From assembly GCF_017114995.1 (NCBI RefSeq), contig NZ_JABXKL010000097.1, positions 1 to 64,000 of the forward strand: a stretch of 64,000 nucleotides of DNA. Reading direction: 5' to 3'. Shown piece by piece: positions 17,474 to 25,062 of this stretch. The DNA is from Nostoc sp. NMS9 (lineage in GTDB: Bacteria; Cyanobacteriota; Cyanobacteriia; Cyanobacteriales; Nostocaceae). The position numbers and the translations under genes were made by a program. Under the pieces are notes generated by a model. It did no database searches and was not told the DNA's origin. It saw nothing but the letters and a program-made list of their open reading frames with translations. Every line of letters begins with the position of its first letter. Positions within the stretch are counted from its first letter, which is position 1.

Positions 17474-17510
17474 GCGATCGCGTTTGGTAAAGAGGCGCGA
17501 TCGCATTTTT
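17474..17510 (+). terminator. Terminator built from two HIP1 octamers
   Basis: GCGATCGCG (17474-17482) and CGCGATCGC (17496-17504) form a nine-base stem with a 13-base loop, followed by ATTTTT. Each arm contains a HIP1 site. It lies 16 bases after the ctaB stop. Confidence 0.75.
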
Positions 17511-17633
17511 GGAAATTAAAAAATATACATATATAATTAGACTTTGGCGGATTTGCACTCGTCAGTAAAGTTTCAGTTATGAGTGAATTTCTTAAAAATT
17601 AATTACACTCACCTATTTATCTATTTTTAATAG

Positions 17634-17876
17634 CTATGGAAAAAGCAACGCAAGCAATTCGTCACGAGTTAAACCAGCATGAGCTGCAACATCTTTGAGT
17701 ATGGCGTTAAGAGTGCCAATTTTAATCGGGTCATGGGCGGGAACCGTAATATGATGTTCGCCATTCTGTTGAGTAGTTAACCGAATGTGGCTACCCTTTT
17801 GATGAGTCACCTCGTATCCTAGACGAGCAAGAGCGTTAACTAATTCTGAACCAGATAAATCTCGTGGGAGCTTCAA
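17634..17876 (-). CDS. hicA: HicA-type mRNA interferase toxin
   Basis: This 80-residue protein has the HicA/YcfA double-stranded-RNA-binding fold: LPRDLSGSELVNALARLGY, the catalytic histidine in HQKGSHIRL, and the ITVPAHDPIKIGTLNAILKD segment. HicA toxins cleave mRNA and are held in check by HicB. Its start overlaps the stop of the upstream antitoxin gene by four bases. Unlike the copy at 1073 the frame is intact. Confidence 0.88.
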   Translation of the reverse strand: MKLPRDLSGSELVNALARLGYEVTHQKGSHIRLTTQQNGEHHITVPAHDPIKIGTLNAILKDVAAHAGLTRDELLALLFP

Positions 17877-18082
17877 GAAGCTATTACCTCATCACGAACT
17901 ATGTGTAACCGAATGATTTTGGGACGGTTTTGTTCGTTAGGAAAATGGCAGTGAACCGCATCACGCAGCATTTCCCGTAATGTTTCTATATCGTCAGCCT
18001 GAGTAAAAATTGACTCGGTTAAAGCTCTAGCTGTATAACCACCATCAGGATCATCTTCAACGAGAAATACAATTTCAGTCAT
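17873..18082 (-). CDS. hicB: HicB-like antitoxin
   Basis: This 69-residue protein begins MTEIVFLVEDDPDGGYTARA, the usual HicB-type strand pattern. The DIETLREMLRDAVHCHF helix follows, with a short basic C-terminal strand (PKIIRLHIV). It should bind and inhibit the HicA encoded immediately downstream, with which it overlaps by four bases. It lacks a recognisable DNA-binding domain. The kinase gene at 18103 ends 20 bases upstream on the same strand, so the three genes may be cotranscribed. Confidence 0.82.
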   Translation of the reverse strand: MTEIVFLVEDDPDGGYTARALTESIFTQADDIETLREMLRDAVHCHFPNEQNRPKIIRLHIVRDEVIAS

Positions 18083-18102
18083 AGCGAATCTTTCCTTAAC
18101 TA

Positions 18103-19467
18103 CTAGATTTTACAATTTACAAGCCTTGATGTAAGGGCAGAGAGTCTTTTTCTTCTTCCATCTAATCTCATACTCCATACTGCTCTGGGTAGTTGTCCAG
18201 CCGGAGCAGTTAATATAAATGATAGAAAATCATAAGGCTTCCAATTATTTTTAATCCGCCATCCTAGAGACTCACCAAAATACTTCCAGGTTTCCAAATC
18301 TAAGTCAGGTTTTCCCCCAACGCTGTCCCATATTTGCTTCTGGATACTAAAACCAAAGCGCCCATTACTGTATTTCACCCACAAGCGATCAATAGTTAAG
18401 AGGTCTTGACAGGGAAACTCTTTTATATCTTCTACTCTGAGGTAACATTCTTTTTCTCGATGAGATATTTTAAGCATAAGCTTCCAGGTTTCTTGATCAG
18501 CTTCTTTCCATTTGCCAGATGCTAGTAGCTTTTGCAAAATTGTATAATCTATCCCTACAGCTGAATTTAGATTCTCAGCATTAATAGCTTGTATTACTTT
18601 ATCAACAGATTGATAGCGTTCCTTCACATCATCCTGAATTAACTTATCTAAAACTTGCCCAAATTCAGAAGTAATACTTCTACCTTTCGGTAAGTATTTT
18701 TTCCATATCCAGCAACCCCTGAGCGCATCATAAAGTTCATCAGAACCATCTGCTTTTAGTAAACATTTCGTTAACAGCCGAATACAAGTTACACCCAAAC
18801 TATAAAGGTCACTTGCAGGGAAAACTTGACCACGCATTTGCTCTAATGGTGTATATCCAGGCGTTCCTACTGTTGTGCCAACACCTACAAAAGTTTTTGT
18901 AATTTGTTTAGAAACACCAAAATCAATTAATATTAAATTGCCATCCAGACGGCGCATGATATTTTCTGGCTTGATATCTCGGTGAATTACACCGCGTTCA
19001 TGGATAAACTTCAGGATAGGCAATAAATCAGTTAAAAGCTGTTTGATCTTTTCTTCGCTAAAGGCTCCCTGCTGCTGCAATTCTTGTAATAAATTCTGCC
19101 CCGGAATCAACTCTTGTACCAAATAAAGCCGCTTATCCTGTTCAAAATAAGCAATCAGGCGGGGAATTTGCGGGTGTTCTCCCAAGTCATACAGACGCTT
19201 CGCCTCTTGCTTAAATAACTCTGTAGCTTTTTCAAGTGCAGCTGTTCCTTCAAATTGAGGGACAAATTGCTTAATTACGCAAGGTTCATCTATTCTATCT
19301 GCATCCCTGGCTTCATAAGTTCTGCTAAATCCACCCTCACCCAAAAGTCGTATTACCCGGAAACGGTTTCTGAGTAATGATGTGAGTGTTTGTCCACACT
19401 TAATGCAAAACTTATTGTCATCAGAGTTAAAGGGATTTAAACAACTGGAATTAGAACAGTAAAGCAT
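18103..19467 (-). CDS. Ser/Thr kinase with N-terminal zinc ribbon and C-terminal GUN4 domain
   Basis: The protein has 454 residues. Cysteines 4, 9, 21 and 24 (CSNSSC, CIKCG) form a zinc ribbon. The kinase domain follows at about 36-300, with glycine loop LLGEGGFSRTY, K66, HRD at 162-164, DFG at 182-184 and GTPGYTPLEQ. From about 305 a GUN4 domain reads YTILQKLLASGKWKEADQET, then LLTIDRLWVKYSNGRFGFS and a GWR-containing end. GUN4 domains bind porphyrins in the chlorophyll-pathway protein, so a tetrapyrrole-responsive kinase is a reasonable inference, not shown. No membrane segment is seen. hicB and hicA follow on the same strand. Confidence 0.9.
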   Translation of the reverse strand: MLYCSNSSCLNPFNSDDNKFCIKCGQTLTSLLRNRFRVIRLLGEGGFSRTYEARDADRIDEPCVIKQFVPQFEGTAALEKATELFKQEAKRLYDLGEHPQIPRLIAYFEQDKRLYLVQELIPGQNLLQELQQQGAFSEEKIKQLLTDLLPILKFIHERGVIHRDIKPENIMRRLDGNLILIDFGVSKQITKTFVGVGTTVGTPGYTPLEQMRGQVFPASDLYSLGVTCIRLLTKCLLKADGSDELYDALRGCWIWKKYLPKGRSITSEFGQVLDKLIQDDVKERYQSVDKVIQAINAENLNSAVGIDYTILQKLLASGKWKEADQETWKLMLKISHREKECYLRVEDIKEFPCQDLLTIDRLWVKYSNGRFGFSIQKQIWDSVGGKPDLDLETWKYFGESLGWRIKNNWKPYDFLSFILTAPAGQLPRAVWSMRLDGRRKRLSALTSRLVNCKI

Positions 19468-19657
19468 ATTTGGGAATATATCAGCAGATAGTGTCTATGT
19501 TCAGTTTTCCCAATTTATGCTTACTGGGTTTCACGAGTCTTTATATTTTTGAGCAGATTTACTTCTAGTGGCGTCTCCAGTCTCAAGTTACTTTTGCTAG
19601 CGTAGTGATATAGAGTTTATCGCTCCCCAGTAAGCGCCTGGAAGCAAAAGGATTAAT

Positions 19658-20533
19658 ATGGCTCATTTAAATCAGCGTCGTCCTCAAAATGTCAACGGCG
19701 ATTTTTATGTAGATAGTACCTGTATTGATTGTGATACCTGTCGCTGGATGGCTCCTGAAGTATTTTATGATGTTGATGATCAATCGGCTGTTTATCATCA
19801 ACCAACCAATGATGCGGAAAGATTAGCAGCGCTTGAAGCACTTTTAGCTTGTCCTACTAGTTCTATTGGCACAGTTGAAAAGCCAAAAGATATCAAAGTA
19901 GCTCAAGAAAAGTTTCCAATATTAGTAGCGGAAAATGTTTACCACTGCGGCTATCATTCTGAAAAATCTTACGGTGCTACTAGCTATTTAATTCAACTTC
20001 CAGAAGGTAACATTTTGGTGGATTCTCCCCGGTTTACGCCGCCTTTAGTCAAGCGTTTAGAAGAACTGGGGCCAATTCGTTATATGTACCTAACTCATAA
20101 GGATGATGTGGCAGATCATCAAAAGTTTGCCGAGCATTTTCAGTGCGATCGCATCCTCCACATTGATGATATTACTGCCGATACTCGCAATGTGGAAATA
20201 CAGCTAACTGGTTCTGAACCATTTGCCTTGACTCCAGATTTATTAATTATCCCAGTTCCCGGTCATACCAAAGGACAAACCGTCCTACTCTACAAAAATA
20301 AGTTTCTGTTCAGTGGCGATCATCTCGCTTGGTCAGAAAGCTTGCACCAACTGACTGCATTCCACGGTGCTTGCTGGTATTCTTGGTCAGAACAGACTAA
20401 ATCAATGCGTAACTTGGCTAATTACTCTTTTGAGTGGGTGCTACCAGGTCATGGGCGAAGGTTTCATGCTGATCGGGAAACCATGCACCAGCAGATGCAC
20501 AAGTGTATTGAGTTGATGGAATCTTTGAATTGA
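19658..20533 (+). CDS. Ferredoxin-like/metallo-beta-lactamase fusion protein
   Basis: The protein has 291 residues. Residues 10-75 form a one-cluster ferredoxin-like domain: C22, C25, C28 (CIDCDTCRW) and C65 in ACPTSSIG. Residues 90-291 are an MBL-fold hydrolase. The metal site is atypical: LTHKDDVADH (H147, D149, D150, D153, H154) replaces HxHxDH, and PGHTKGQT, SGDHLAW and the C-terminal PGHGRRF complete the family pattern. Similar fusions occur in cyanobacteria and plants; their reaction is unclear to me. A soluble redox-linked hydrolase is likely. The upstream kinase gene is divergent. Confidence 0.85.
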   Translation: MAHLNQRRPQNVNGDFYVDSTCIDCDTCRWMAPEVFYDVDDQSAVYHQPTNDAERLAALEALLACPTSSIGTVEKPKDIKVAQEKFPILVAENVYHCGYHSEKSYGATSYLIQLPEGNILVDSPRFTPPLVKRLEELGPIRYMYLTHKDDVADHQKFAEHFQCDRILHIDDITADTRNVEIQLTGSEPFALTPDLLIIPVPGHTKGQTVLLYKNKFLFSGDHLAWSESLHQLTAFHGACWYSWSEQTKSMRNLANYSFEWVLPGHGRRFHADRETMHQQMHKCIELMESLN

Positions 20534-20636
20534 CCAAATAATTCATAATTATTCGGTTATATGGCAAAACCCACGAAAAACCTAACCCCCTTCCCGGCAC
20601 GGGAAGGGGAAAAATTCAAAGTCTCTCTCCTTTAGG

Positions 20637-20908
20637 GCTACGGTGTACACACAAGTGCTTTCGTTCACAACACAAGTGCTTTCGTTCATAACACAAGTGC
20701 TTTCGTTCACAACACAAGTGCTTTCGTTCATAACACAAGTCTTTCCGTTCACAACACAAGTACTTTCGTTCATAACACAAGTACTTTCGTTCATAACACA
20801 AGTCTTTTTTGAGCTTTGAGGGAATGAAACAGCTTTGCTTTTCAAGAGGGGGTTGGGGGATTAAAAGTCGTGGAGCCACTCTAAAAGACTTGTGTGTACA
20901 CGGTAGCC
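20637..20908. mobile_element. Inverted-repeat element, family GCTACGGTGTACACACAAGT, copy B with 21-bp array
   Basis: GGCTACGGTGTACACACAAG starts at 20636, and its near-perfect inverted copy ends at 20908. Between them lie the tandem array at 20650-20806 and unrelated sequence (20807-20886). The termini match the elements at 10687-10928 and 49032-49273, but the cargo differs. Confidence 0.65.
20650..20806. repeat. Tandem array of 21-bp units (7.5 copies)
   Basis: The unit CACAAGTGCTTTCGTTCACA-A repeats at 20650, 20671, 20692, 20713, 20734, 20755 and 20776, with a partial unit at 20797. Units ending CACAA and CATAA mostly alternate, giving a 42-bp higher order. The unit begins with the CACAAGT tail of the element terminus, so the array probably grew from it. 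Minus-strand open frames of 87 codons here are a by-product of the 21-bp period. Confidence 0.92.
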
Positions 20909-20994
20909 TTCAAGGAGAGAGGTCAGACTGTATTGCATACAAACCAGAAACGCTATAACCTGGGTTTTAGCACGCTTTTAACCAAACACGGATT

Positions 20995-22071
20995 ATGAAA
21001 AAGCTGATCAACAAGCCGGAAGACTTTGTGCGGGAAAGTCTAGAAGGTATGGCGGCGGCTCATTCCGATTTAATTAAACTGAACTACGATCCCGCCTTTG
21101 TCTATCGAGCCAATGCACCTATTCCAGGTAAAGTAGCAATTATTTCAGGTGGTGGCAGTGGACATGAACCAATGCACGCTGGCTTCGTGGGCAAAGGAAT
21201 GCTTGATGCAGCTTGTCCTGGAGAGGTTTTCACTTCACCTACTCCTGACCAAATGCTAGAAGCAGCCAAGCAAGTAGATGGAGGCTCTGGTATCCTTTAT
21301 ATCGTCAAAAATTACAGTGGCGATGTCATGAACTTTGAGATGGCAACGGAGTTAGCCCGTGGTGAAGGCATTCGATCGCTAAATATTTTGATTGATGACG
21401 ATGTAGCAGTCAAGGATAGTCTCTATACCCAAGGACGGCGGGGTGTAGGAACAACAATACTGGCGGAAAAAATTTGTGGCGCGGCGGCTGAGGCAGGGTA
21501 TGATTTGCCACAAATAGCAAATTTATGTCGCCGAGTAAATCTGAATGGACGGAGTATGGGAATTGCTCTAACATCTTGTACAGTGCCCGCGAATGGAACG
21601 CCGACATTTGAATTGGGCGATCGCGAAATTGAATTAGGTATCGGTATCCACGGTGAGCCAGGAACAGAACGTACAGCTATCAAATCAGTAGACGAGATTA
21701 CCGAAATTTTGACGCGATCGCTTATCGAGGATGCAGCATACAGCCGCACACTCCGCGAGTGGGATGAAGACAAAGGAGAATGGGTAGATGTAGAACTAAC
21801 AAATCTCCCATTTGCCAAAGACGATCGCTTATTAGCTTTTGTCAATAGTATGGGTGGAACCCCGATTTCTGAACTGTATATTGTGTACCGCAAACTCGCC
21901 CAAATCTGCGAACACCAAGGATTGCAAATTGTGCGAAACTTGATAGGCCCTTACATCACATCTCTAGAAATGCAAGGTTGCTCCATTACCTTGCTGAAAT
22001 TAGATGATGAGATGATCCGGTTATGGGATGCACCAGTAAAAACACCAAGTTGGCGCTGGGGAATTTCATAA
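20995..22071 (+). CDS. dhaK: Dihydroxyacetone kinase subunit DhaK
   Basis: This 358-residue protein is the substrate-binding subunit that phosphorylates dihydroxyacetone together with DhaL. The SGGGSGHEPMHAGFVG block is at 51-66, and the histidine that covalently holds the substrate is H219 in GIGIHGEPGTERTA. Length and both histidine motifs agree with bacterial DhaK. dhaL follows after 24 bases. No phosphotransferase subunit (DhaM) is encoded next to the pair, so the phosphate donor is open. The inverted-repeat element lies directly upstream. Confidence 0.95.
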   Translation: MKKLINKPEDFVRESLEGMAAAHSDLIKLNYDPAFVYRANAPIPGKVAIISGGGSGHEPMHAGFVGKGMLDAACPGEVFTSPTPDQMLEAAKQVDGGSGILYIVKNYSGDVMNFEMATELARGEGIRSLNILIDDDVAVKDSLYTQGRRGVGTTILAEKICGAAAEAGYDLPQIANLCRRVNLNGRSMGIALTSCTVPANGTPTFELGDREIELGIGIHGEPGTERTAIKSVDEITEILTRSLIEDAAYSRTLREWDEDKGEWVDVELTNLPFAKDDRLLAFVNSMGGTPISELYIVYRKLAQICEHQGLQIVRNLIGPYITSLEMQGCSITLLKLDDEMIRLWDAPVKTPSWRWGIS

Positions 22072-22095
22072 TTATGAATTACGAATTATTTTAAT

Positions 22096-22734
22096 ATGTT
22101 GACTCAGGCGCAGATATTACAATGGTTGCAAGCTTATGCAACTGAGATAGAGCAGAATAAAGCATATTTGACAGAATTAGATGCTGTGATCGGAGATGCG
22201 GATCATGGGATCAATATGGATCGCGGCTTTAAAAAAGTAAGTGCTCAGTTACCAACTCTTACAGACAAGGACATCAGCAGTATTCTCAAAGCTGTGAGTA
22301 TGACCTTAATTTCTTCTATTGGCGGTGCTAGTGGGCCTCTTTATGGCACCTGGTTTTTACGAGCCAGTACAGCAGTAGTTGGTAAGCAAGAATTAACAGA
22401 ACAAGATGTTTTAGGATTACTCCAAGCAGGCTTAGACGGGGTACTGCAACGTGGCAAAGCGCAACTAGGAGACAAAACAATGGTGGATGTGCTGTCTCCA
22501 TCTGTAGCCGCTTTTGGGCAAGCTGTAGGAGAAAGGAAGGGAACGCTGGAAGCTATGCAACAGGCTGTAGTAGCAGCCCAAAAAGGGTTGCAAGAAACTA
22601 TACCGATGCAAGCAAAAAAGGGACGGGCTAGCTACCTGGGAGAACGAAGCATCGGACATCAAGATCCAGGAGGGACTTCTGCTTATTTGATGTTGAAAAG
22701 TCTGTTAGGGGTGTTGGAAAGTTCTGGGGAATAA
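22096..22734 (+). CDS. dhaL: Dihydroxyacetone kinase subunit DhaL
   Basis: This 212-residue all-helical nucleotide-binding subunit carries the magnesium-coordinating aspartates in DAVIGDADHGINMDRGF. It also has GGASGPLYGTWF, GDKTMVDVL near the middle and the RSIGHQDPGGTSA motif near the C-terminus. In PTS-dependent systems DhaL keeps a bound ADP that DhaM rephosphorylates; in ATP-dependent enzymes the same domain exchanges ATP. No dhaM is present, so ATP use or an unlinked donor must be assumed. It is cotranscribed with dhaK. Confidence 0.94.
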   Translation: MLTQAQILQWLQAYATEIEQNKAYLTELDAVIGDADHGINMDRGFKKVSAQLPTLTDKDISSILKAVSMTLISSIGGASGPLYGTWFLRASTAVVGKQELTEQDVLGLLQAGLDGVLQRGKAQLGDKTMVDVLSPSVAAFGQAVGERKGTLEAMQQAVVAAQKGLQETIPMQAKKGRASYLGERSIGHQDPGGTSAYLMLKSLLGVLESSGE

Positions 22735-23140
22735 CGCTGGCTGTATCAGATAAATGGCTCACTACAAACCTTTTCACAAGCTAGTGTGAGTATTTATTTT
22801 AGGCGATCGCGGCTATTTTCATGAAGACCGTTCAAGATAACCAGACAACCTTATACATTTCAACAAGACCAACAAACTAAATGTATCCTTAATGCTCTGC
22901 TTAATCTTTAAATTAAACTCTTTCGTTACCATTTCCTTTAGATGAATTTTATAAAGTTTGGTTTATTAATTCAGTAGATGCTGTTTTAATAGTTGAGTAA
23001 ATATTGGGTTATCACATCCTCAAAAGGATCATACATTTATCTTAATGCTTTCTGATTACTCAACTGTAGCCCTGCAATAAAGAATTTATTTTCAGTTTCT
23101 AGTTGAAACATTGTTTCCATAAAATATTCACGAAACAGCC
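22735..23140. other. Intergenic region, no gene seen
   Basis: AT-rich sequence with one HIP1 site. A minus-strand open frame at 23037-23228 has no recognisable features. Confidence 0.4.
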
Positions 23141-23263
23141 TTGAAGTATTACATACGTAATCTATTGGTGACAGTTTTAGCTGTGGTTTTGGTCTTTTTC
23201 GGGATAATGTCATTAAGCTATACGCCAATCAATGTGATGGCGCGTAAAAAACTAAAAATTTAG
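23141..23263 (+). CDS. Possible 40-residue membrane peptide
   Basis: From TTG 23141 the frame encodes a basic start (KYYIRN), a hydrophobic stretch of about 20 residues (LLVTVLAVVLVFFGIMSLSY) and the basic end ARKKLKI. This looks like a single membrane helix or signal-anchor. It stops 12 bases before the ATG of the next gene at 23276. No good ribosome-binding site is visible before the TTG, so it could be the relic of a longer secreted protein. Confidence 0.3.
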   Translation: MKYYIRNLLVTVLAVVLVFFGIMSLSYTPINVMARKKLKI

Positions 23264-23275
23264 AGGGTAAGCAAT

Positions 23276-24493
23276 ATGACATCTTTTGAATCAAATGAAA
23301 GCAATTTCTTTGAAATAGATGGTATGCATTTAAGAATCTGGGAACCCAATCTTATAGTGTTACCTATCCCGGAAAATCGCTCTGATTCCAGTATCTCTGT
23401 AGAAATTGTGGAAATTAAGGTTTACCTAATCAATAACACGCCAAATCCTTGTCATCTCAACCCCAATCAAACCTTAATTCCAGAGCTTTTGACATCAGAT
23501 GGTCAAGTATTACAAGGGCAAATAACTTTAGATGAAGCTGTTGACGAACTTCAAAGGAACATACCTCCCCAGGCAGCTTTTGGAATTTGGTTAACACAGC
23601 TCGTATCAAACTTAGCCCAATCGCTAAAGCGAAGTGAGACTAGAGTATTTGATCCTCGTTTAATCGATTCGGGACTACACATACCCCTTACTTTGGCTCT
23701 AAGGCTGATTTGGCAAAATAACCATCTGCAACTTCAAGTTATTAACAGCCCTAACTCTTCATCAAAAATTTTTCGCTTTCTTGACAAATCTTGGTTTTTC
23801 AATATTCCCCAACCAGGATCGTATCAGCTTCGGTTTATATGGGGTAATTATAGTGAAAGTGAATCAAGCTCAGACCCGCTGACAGAAGAAACAGTGAGTA
23901 CGGTGCAATTGGCGACTCAATTCGTGAATCTCCGCCTTGTTGAACCCGTGGGATCTCATAACAGTGCAATAGGAATAGATGGTATCCGCTTTGAAACCTT
24001 GATGCCAGAACGAGTGTTGACACTGCCAGAAAAAAAGCGTGGTATTAAGACTCGTATGCAGTTAGGGATTCGCATTACTAATAATACGCCCACAGCAGTC
24101 CGCTTTAGCTTTTTTGCTACTATAATTTCCCGACTTGTGGGAGCAGACGGTCAACTACATTTGCAAGAGTATTATCGGCGTGGTACTAAAAGACCATTAG
24201 ACTCAGATTTTCCATTAGTTATGCCAGGAGAAAATGTCACCTTCTTTCCATACTCCTTACTATATTGGCGAAAGCGCGACCAATTTGTTCTTAAGATCGA
24301 AGCCGGAGATGGGGGTTATTGGAGTTTTGATGCTCTAAAAATCGATATCTATAAAATTCAGCTTGTCTACAACAACATATATGTAACTAAAGAAATATAT
24401 AACCGAGAAAGTATGAATACAAACTTGATAGAAGGACTTTGGGTAGGCATGGTATCTACGCCGTTTATTGAGTTTTGCTTAGTCCAGCCTTGA
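23276..24493 (+). CDS. Hypothetical protein, two similar beta-rich halves
   Basis: This 405-residue protein was not recognised. It is soluble, with no signal or membrane segment. Residues about 15-85 (LRIWEPNLIVLPIPEN, IKVYLINNTPNPCHL) and about 235-320 (IRFETLMPERVLTLPEKK, LGIRITNNTPTAVRFSFF) look like two copies of one beta-sandwich-like module. The shared feature is a strand ending in NNTP. GAGG lies eight bases before the ATG. The next frame starts inside its last codons, so both form one transcription unit. Function cannot be inferred. Confidence 0.7.
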   Translation: MTSFESNESNFFEIDGMHLRIWEPNLIVLPIPENRSDSSISVEIVEIKVYLINNTPNPCHLNPNQTLIPELLTSDGQVLQGQITLDEAVDELQRNIPPQAAFGIWLTQLVSNLAQSLKRSETRVFDPRLIDSGLHIPLTLALRLIWQNNHLQLQVINSPNSSSKIFRFLDKSWFFNIPQPGSYQLRFIWGNYSESESSSDPLTEETVSTVQLATQFVNLRLVEPVGSHNSAIGIDGIRFETLMPERVLTLPEKKRGIKTRMQLGIRITNNTPTAVRFSFFATIISRLVGADGQLHLQEYYRRGTKRPLDSDFPLVMPGENVTFFPYSLLYWRKRDQFVLKIEAGDGGYWSFDALKIDIYKIQLVYNNIYVTKEIYNRESMNTNLIEGLWVGMVSTPFIEFCLVQP

Positions 24494-24930
24494 ACTCAAA
24501 AGAGATAAAGATAGGGATTAATTTAACAGCAATACAGAAAATTCAGTCACGATATCCTGACGATCAAATTTTCACGGCGGTGGGTACTGGGAGAACAGTA
24601 AGTGGATTTACCCTCGAAGTTGGTGAACAAGAAACCTACGGCAGTTGGGAGCAATTTCAGCAGTCTATAGTGAAAAAGTCGCGTTTAACTCTGAATAACA
24701 TTAATCATGGAGTAGTTGGGTATCAAGGGGTTTTCGCTCAAGTAAAACTGCAATATCAGGGTAATAATTTACCAAAAGTTTGGCGGAATGGACACTACCA
24801 CGATTGGCGCGATCATTTTGCTGTTTACCAAAATGCTGATGGTAATAAAACCCCGATTTATCTGGGATGGAAGTCAGGTAAGCTCAGAATTGAGGCGGGT
24901 GGACATCAGTTTCAGGGTCAGAGCGATTGA
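24475..24930 (+). CDS. Hypothetical protein coupled to the previous gene
   Basis: This 151-residue protein has no membrane segment and is not recognised. The first possible start is TTG 24475, overlapping the upstream gene by 19 bases; another TTG at 24490 is in frame. The C-terminal half is rich in aromatic residues (WRNGHYHDWRDHFAVY, TPIYLGWKSGKLRIE). The pair may be functionally linked, or the frame change may reflect a break in one longer gene. Confidence 0.55.
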   Translation: MLSPALNSKEIKIGINLTAIQKIQSRYPDDQIFTAVGTGRTVSGFTLEVGEQETYGSWEQFQQSIVKKSRLTLNNINHGVVGYQGVFAQVKLQYQGNNLPKVWRNGHYHDWRDHFAVYQNADGNKTPIYLGWKSGKLRIEAGGHQFQGQSD

Positions 24931-25062
24931 AGAAGAATTCAGAATCCAGAGAGAACTCTCTTGCGCGGCTTCCGCAGCTCAGAAGTTTGGAGAATCAGAA
25001 TTACTCTTCATCAGGGATTGGGATCACCCACTTCGTCGTAGACATCGCCTAAAAATTCAAAC

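Noticed and set aside
20650..20806. CRISPR array
   Set aside because: Units are directly adjacent at 21 bp with no variable spacers and no cas genes.
20582..20879. Two 87-codon minus-strand frames with repeated cysteine units
   Set aside because: They exist because the 21-bp array has a period divisible by three; composition and ends come from repeats.
23037..23228. 63-codon minus-strand frame
   Set aside because: No recognisable feature; the opposite strand has a better small membrane-peptide frame.
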